DNA of 45,172 nt from JAQBDA01 sp041301185 (GTDB lineage: Bacteria > Chloroflexota > Anaerolineae > Anaerolineales > UBA4823). The stretch's first letter is position 1, and every line of letters begins with the position of its first letter. A model generated the notes under the pieces. It was not told the DNA's origin. It saw only the letters and a program-made list of their open reading frames with translations, and did not search any database. Below, one piece after another: positions 41,956-45,172 of the stretch. Location of the stretch: NCBI GenBank assembly GCA_041301185.1, contig JBFYSV010000217.1, forward strand, positions 1 through 45,172, written 5' to 3'. Made by a program: the position numbers and the translations under genes.

Positions 41956-42989
41956 GAGAGATTTCCTTCCTGCGCCAGCATGGATGACAGAGCACTCTCA
42001 GTAACCTGTTGGATCTCCAGTTGGATTGCTGTTTCTAACTCTAGCAATTGCTCCGGGTAAGATTCTAGCTTCATGCGGGCGGCAAGTAAGGGGTCTTTCT
42101 TATGAATTGCTTTCCGAGCTGGGGCCTGAGAGATTATGGTCATGGCATGGCGAATGCCATGCACCCGAACACCAAAAGGCGCGCCTCTGCGCCGCAGGAA
42201 GGATTTCATCATCGGCAGGGTACTTGTTTTCATCTCGCTGAATGGATCATCAGCCAGCCTCAATAGCTGGTCTCCGAGAAAATGACCGTGCAGGTGCACG
42301 CAGGAGGCATGGAGAAAAGTGGGTCCACCCCCCTGCCGGGCGAGTTGTATGGCCTTGCGGGCAGCTTCCCAAACGGCCTCAACATTGCTTCCATCTACAT
42401 CCACGGCGGTCATGCCGAAACCGTGGGCGCGTTCCGCCAATCCACTGTGGCTGACTGAGGAGAATTGGGTGGTGATCTCCCAGGCATTGTCTTTACAAAC
42501 AAACAGTACCGGCAGCTGCCAAACGGCTGCAAGGTTCAACGACTCGAGGAGCATGCCCTGGTTGGTCGCACCTTCACCGAAAAAGGCTACAGAAACTGCA
42601 CCGGGTCTCAAGTATTGGCTTGCCAGGGCAAACCCGGCAGCTGCTGGTCCGGATGCACCGACAATACCCGAGGAAGCCGCCAGGTATTCGGGCGCGAAGA
42701 GGTGCATGTGACCACCCATTCCATTGCATAACCCATCCGGTTGACCCAGAAATTCTCGCAGCAGCAGGTAAGGATCAACACCCCGCATCAGCAGGGCAGC
42801 CGTGCCGCGATGGTCGAGCGCCATGGCATCCCCATCTTTAAGCTGTAAGACCACCCCAGCAACGGTAGCTTCCTCGCCTGTCCCCAGATGCATTTCCCCG
42901 GAGATCAAGCCGTGTTCCCAGAGCACTGCTACCGCTTCTTCAAAAAGACGGCTTCTCAACATCTGCCGGTACACCAGCCAGGAATCCAT
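41952..42989 (-). CDS. 2-oxoacid dehydrogenase E1 component, alpha subunit
   Basis: A 345-residue E1 alpha. The TPP motif is FFGEGATNQGMLLESLNLAAVWQLPVLFVCKDN, with GGHMHLFAPEYLAASSGIVGASGPAAAGFALA before it. It shares the style of acetoin or branched-chain 2-oxoacid dehydrogenases; the substrate is not decided. The start has AGAGG about nine nt upstream, just past a palindromic repeat. Confidence 0.92.
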   Translation of the reverse strand: MDSWLVYRQMLRSRLFEEAVAVLWEHGLISGEMHLGTGEEATVAGVVLQLKDGDAMALDHRGTAALLMRGVDPYLLLREFLGQPDGLCNGMGGHMHLFAPEYLAASSGIVGASGPAAAGFALASQYLRPGAVSVAFFGEGATNQGMLLESLNLAAVWQLPVLFVCKDNAWEITTQFSSVSHSGLAERAHGFGMTAVDVDGSNVEAVWEAARKAIQLARQGGGPTFLHASCVHLHGHFLGDQLLRLADDPFSEMKTSTLPMMKSFLRRRGAPFGVRVHGIRHAMTIISQAPARKAIHKKDPLLAARMKLESYPEQLLELETAIQLEIQQVTESALSSMLAQEGNLS

Positions 42990-43010
42990 GATAGAAAACC
43001 TCTTTTTGGA

Positions 43011-43041
43011 GGACTGCCAGTCCTACAAGGACTGGCAGTCC
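43011..43041. repeat. Palindromic repeat between E1 alpha and the CoA-transferase
   Basis: GGACTGCCAGTCC (43011-43023) and GGACTGGCAGTCC (43029-43041) are perfect reverse complements separated by TACAA. Each arm is itself nearly palindromic (GGACTG around one central base), giving fourfold symmetry. It lies six nt after the CoA-transferase beta stop. On the plus strand TTTT follows; on the minus strand there is no T-run, so it is not an ordinary terminator for these genes. Possibly a REP-like element. Confidence 0.7.
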
Positions 43042-43046
43042 TTTTG

Positions 43047-43811
43047 CTAAATATACAGCTTATCCCGGTCGACTTCTTCGCGCAGGATGCGCAGCTCCTC
43101 CTGCGAGGGTGGCGGGTTCTCCTCAATCTGCTCAGCCAGGAGCAGCTCGAACCCGGTATTTTCCAATACCTGCGCCACACTGACCCCGGGCTGGGTGGCG
43201 AGCAGCAACATGCGTTTGCTCTGCGGGTGGTAGCCCATAACGGCTAAGTTGGTCACCACCCGGTAGGGACCGCTGCCTGGACCCAGCCCGGCGGCTTCCC
43301 GGCTGCCCGGACCGGAGAGATAGCCGGGCGTAGTGATGAAATCGATCTTTTCCATGAAGCGGCGCTTGTCGTGGCGCATGATGGCGATGGTCTGCCAGCA
43401 ATGCGAGCCAACGTCGTTCGAACCGCCGCTGCCCGGCAGGCGCACCTTGGGATGGCGATGGTCGCCGATGACGGTGCTGTTCAGGTTGCCGTAGGGATCG
43501 ATCTGCGCCCCGCCTAAAAAGCCGTACTCGATGAAACCGCGGTGGGCAGTCTCCATGATGTCGCAGATGCCCGAGGCGGCAACTGCGCGGTGAAAAGTGT
43601 TCTGCCCGCCCACCGCGGTGGGCAGCTCGTCGATGATGGCGCCTGTGCCGCCAAACTCGAACACGGTCACCAGGTTGGGGGCGTGCATCTTTTGCGCCAG
43701 CGAGGCCGCCAGCATGGGGATGCCCGTGCCGATAAAGGCGGTGGTGTTATCAGGCATCAGGCGGGCGGCGGTGCAGATCAACAACTCGGAGGGGTTGTAA
43801 TCCGTCGTCAT
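43047..43811 (-). CDS. CoA-transferase family, subunit beta (IpdB/GctB-like)
   Basis: A 254-residue beta subunit of a class I CoA-transferase-like pair. It has TVFEFGGTGAIIDELP, YGFLGGAQIDPYGNLNSTVIGDHRHPKVRLPGSGG and GLGPGSGPYRVVTNLAVMGYHPQ. The layout resembles glutaconate CoA-transferase B and the actinobacterial ring-opening hydrolase IpdB. Which of these reactions applies cannot be told from sequence alone. It overlaps the alpha subunit by four bases and precedes the E1 alpha gene after the palindromic repeat. Confidence 0.88.
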   Translation of the reverse strand: MTTDYNPSELLICTAARLMPDNTTAFIGTGIPMLAASLAQKMHAPNLVTVFEFGGTGAIIDELPTAVGGQNTFHRAVAASGICDIMETAHRGFIEYGFLGGAQIDPYGNLNSTVIGDHRHPKVRLPGSGGSNDVGSHCWQTIAIMRHDKRRFMEKIDFITTPGYLSGPGSREAAGLGPGSGPYRVVTNLAVMGYHPQSKRMLLLATQPGVSVAQVLENTGFELLLAEQIEENPPPSQEELRILREEVDRDKLYI

Positions 43812-44779
43812 GGCTTTCTCCGCGGGTAGCGCAAGCTTTCCAGGTGCTCCTTGCCGATTAGTTCTAGGTATTCGCGGTGGTCGCGCACGCCATAGATGTA
43901 TTTATCCAGGTAAGCTCGGGTGGTCTCGGGGGTCTCGGCGGCTTTGACCCACTCGCGGATCTGGTCTTCGTCGCGGCGGTGGACATAGCACATCTCGCCG
44001 GGGTGGGAGGCAAACGGCGCTTCCACCACTGCATCCACCAGGTAATAAGGGATGATCGTGCGGTCGGGGTTGTTCCGGATGTCCTCCTCGTCAATGATCT
44101 CTTCGGTGCTGACAATCAGCGTCTTACTGGCACGCGCCATCTCAGCGGCAAAGCCGCTGATGCCATCCACCTGGCAGTTGCCGTACTTATCGGCGCGGTG
44201 GACGTGGATCAGGCCGACATCCAGGATCAGGGCGGGGATCAGGCAGATCGGGTCGCCGGTGAACGGGTCTTTGACCACTTTGGCAGAGCTATATTTCAGC
44301 GTGTCCGTCCCCAGCATAGAGCGCAGCGGGATGAAGGGCACGCCCATGGCGGCGGCTTTGAAACGCCCGGCAAAAGCGGCGTTGCTCCACTCGACGCAGG
44401 TCTCAATCCGCCCGCTCTCCACCTCCCGGCGCAGGCAGTTGGAGACGCCATACACTTCCAGGCCAATGTAAGTGATATCCAGCTTCTTGACCAGGCTGGC
44501 TGCCAGGAGCATATCCAGCTCCAGCACGCCCTGCCCGGCGATTAGCAGGTCCTTTTTCCCCTGGCGGACCACCTCATTGACCAGCGACATCGGGCAACGC
44601 ACGGTGCCGTACAGCTCGGTGCCGAGATAGTCGCCATCGTGGACGAAGCGGCTGACCGCCTCGGCCTCGCTCATGCGCTTGTCCACCAGGGTCTTGGATT
44701 TGTGCCGGTTCCACTCGCGGAATGCATTAAGGTCCGGTGGGCGGATCAGCTCCCCAATGCCGGATTGGATGACTTCCAT
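43808..44779 (-). CDS. CoA-transferase family, subunit alpha (IpdA/GctA-like)
   Basis: A 323-residue alpha subunit. It has LGTELYGTVRCPMSLVNEVVRQGKKDLLIAGQGVLELDMLL, AGRFKAAAMGVPFIPLRSMLGTD, CLIPALILDVGLIHVHRADKYGNCQVDG and a C-terminal FASHPGEMCYVHRRDEDQI. ATG 44779 has AAGGAGG seven nt upstream; an upstream in-frame start at 44887 would add a hydrophobic stretch foreign to the family and lacks a ribosome site. With the beta subunit it moves CoA between acids or hydrolyses a cyclic acyl-CoA. Confidence 0.9.
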   Translation of the reverse strand: MEVIQSGIGELIRPPDLNAFREWNRHKSKTLVDKRMSEAEAVSRFVHDGDYLGTELYGTVRCPMSLVNEVVRQGKKDLLIAGQGVLELDMLLAASLVKKLDITYIGLEVYGVSNCLRREVESGRIETCVEWSNAAFAGRFKAAAMGVPFIPLRSMLGTDTLKYSSAKVVKDPFTGDPICLIPALILDVGLIHVHRADKYGNCQVDGISGFAAEMARASKTLIVSTEEIIDEEDIRNNPDRTIIPYYLVDAVVEAPFASHPGEMCYVHRRDEDQIREWVKAAETPETTRAYLDKYIYGVRDHREYLELIGKEHLESLRYPRRKP

Positions 44780-44828
44780 AGGCGGGCCTCCTTGGTATCT
44801 TGTTGTAAAGGCAGCGATTGTAGTTAAT

Positions 44829-44857
44829 ACAATACAATAAAATGCCCAAGTTGGCAA
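44829..44857 (-). promoter_or_regulatory. Candidate promoter for the CoA-transferase operon
   Basis: On the minus strand TTGCCA (44857-44852), a 17-nt spacer and TATTGT (44834-44829) in an AT-rich stretch with short TTGTA repeats. It would start transcription about 43 nt before the alpha subunit. The -10 match is modest. Confidence 0.4.
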
Positions 44858-44949
44858 TAAAAATTTACGACAAATTATCCCCAACATCAGGTTTGCTGAG
44901 AATTCTGCTAATTCTTATCCCAACCCCGGTGCACAAGAAAAGTTCATTT

Positions 44950-45014
44950 ACAGGATGCACAGGATGCCAAGGATATTGAACCTGGCAATATCCTTGGCAT
45001 CCTGTATATCCTGT
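44950..45014. repeat. Long inverted repeat built from ACAGGAT units
   Basis: A perfect 20-bp inverted repeat (44959-44978 with 44986-45005, 7-nt loop) is extended, after two mismatched bases, by a further 7 bp (44950-44956 with 45008-45014). The arms are built from repeated ACAGGAT/ATCCTGT words. Neither strand has a T-run at its end, so it is more like a dispersed repeat or small non-autonomous element than a terminator. It lies between the end of a partial gene and the CoA-transferase promoter. Confidence 0.7.
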
Positions 45015-45031
45015 TAGATGTAATCTCTTTA

Positions 45032-45172
45032 TCACTTCACCGCATTCAAAAAATCCGCCAGCAATCCATACGCTGTGGTGTGCGGACCGGGGTCGCTCTC
45101 AATCACTGAGAGCAGGCCGAGCACGTCGGTCTCGAACTGGACGATGCTGGTGGTGCCGTCCACGCCGTACAT
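45032..45172 (-). CDS. C-terminal fragment of an unidentified enzyme (runs off window)
   Basis: The minus strand has an open frame of 46 residues from the window edge to TGA at 45034-45032, ending YGLLADFLNAVK. It contains VQFETDVLGLLSVIESDPGPHTTAYGLL. The high coding quality and family-like ending suggest a real gene whose 5' part is outside the window. A homoserine-dehydrogenase-like C-terminus is one weak possibility, but I could not confirm it. The ATG at the very edge may be internal. Confidence 0.5.
   Translation of the reverse strand: MYGVDGTTSIVQFETDVLGLLSVIESDPGPHTTAYGLLADFLNAVK

Noticed and set aside
1..45172. CRISPR arrays, prophage, insertion sequences and tRNA/rRNA genes.
   Set aside because: No regularly spaced repeats, transposase or phage structural gene, or tRNA T-loop pattern with matching stems was seen.

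Overview
The window reads as a bacterial chromosome segment of moderately high GC, most likely from a Chloroflexota (Anaerolineae-like) bacterium. This is an inference from gene content and protein style: a fused shikimate kinase/3-dehydroquinate synthase, IpdAB/Gct-like CoA-transferase pairs and strong Shine-Dalgarno sites. No rRNA or tRNA gene was seen to confirm it. The segment is gene-dense with short operons on both strands. I saw no prophage, insertion sequence or CRISPR array.

Layout. 1-1387 (-): an ABC ATPase and the start of its FtsX/MacB-type permease. 1654-4708 (+): cytochrome P450, nagA and a DinB-like protein behind a near-consensus promoter. 4793-7651 (-): PIG-L deacetylase, S51 peptidase-like protein and aminotransferase. 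7750-17169 (-): a nine-gene aromatic amino acid operon (aroH, DAHP synthase, tyrA, aroA, aroE, aminotransferase, aroC, aroKB, aroQ) bounded by a consensus promoter and an intrinsic terminator. It encodes all seven shikimate steps plus chorismate mutase and prephenate dehydrogenase. 17184-18445 (+): GNAT and ThiF/MoeB-like genes. 18467-22850 (-): HIT protein, thiolase, 3-hydroxyacyl-CoA dehydrogenase and a cholesterol-oxidase-like GMC flavoprotein. 23070-25490 (+): xseA, a small membrane protein, xseB and a DUF212/PAP2-like protein. 25497-27071 (-): murJ. 27181-33033 (+): alkylation-damage genes (ATL, VOC protein, Tag, MGMT) with an ABC-2 exporter between them. 33115-40437 (+): tyrosine phenol-lyase, EamA exporter, FGGY kinase, thiolase, ornithine-cyclodeaminase-like protein and epimerase. 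40492-45172 (-): membrane protein, E1 alpha/beta 2-oxoacid dehydrogenase, a CoA-transferase pair, and a gene fragment running off the end.

Main discovery. The leader of the aromatic operon (about 16974-17134, minus strand) encodes a 27-codon peptide that no gene list would show. Its core is FYFTRYYYY: seven Phe/Tyr codons out of nine. It is followed by mutually exclusive hairpins: a 1:2 hairpin that includes the last Tyr codon, a 9-bp antiterminator, and a GC-rich terminator with a U-run placed just before the aroH ribosome-binding site. This is the full layout of classical ribosome-mediated attenuation, here apparently sensing Tyr-tRNA and Phe-tRNA and controlling the entire shikimate pathway.

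Second discovery. A perfect GAAC-N4-GTTC LexA-type box lies inside the 17-bp spacer of a consensus promoter that drives an alkyltransferase-like (ATL) gene and a VOC-domain gene with an acidic tail. This suggests an SOS-controlled alkylation-damage operon. Other points of note are a CP4-like class II EPSP synthase with Ala where glyphosate-sensitive enzymes have Gly, a GMC flavoprotein with a four-cysteine cluster motif, and two palindromic repeat elements near the right end.
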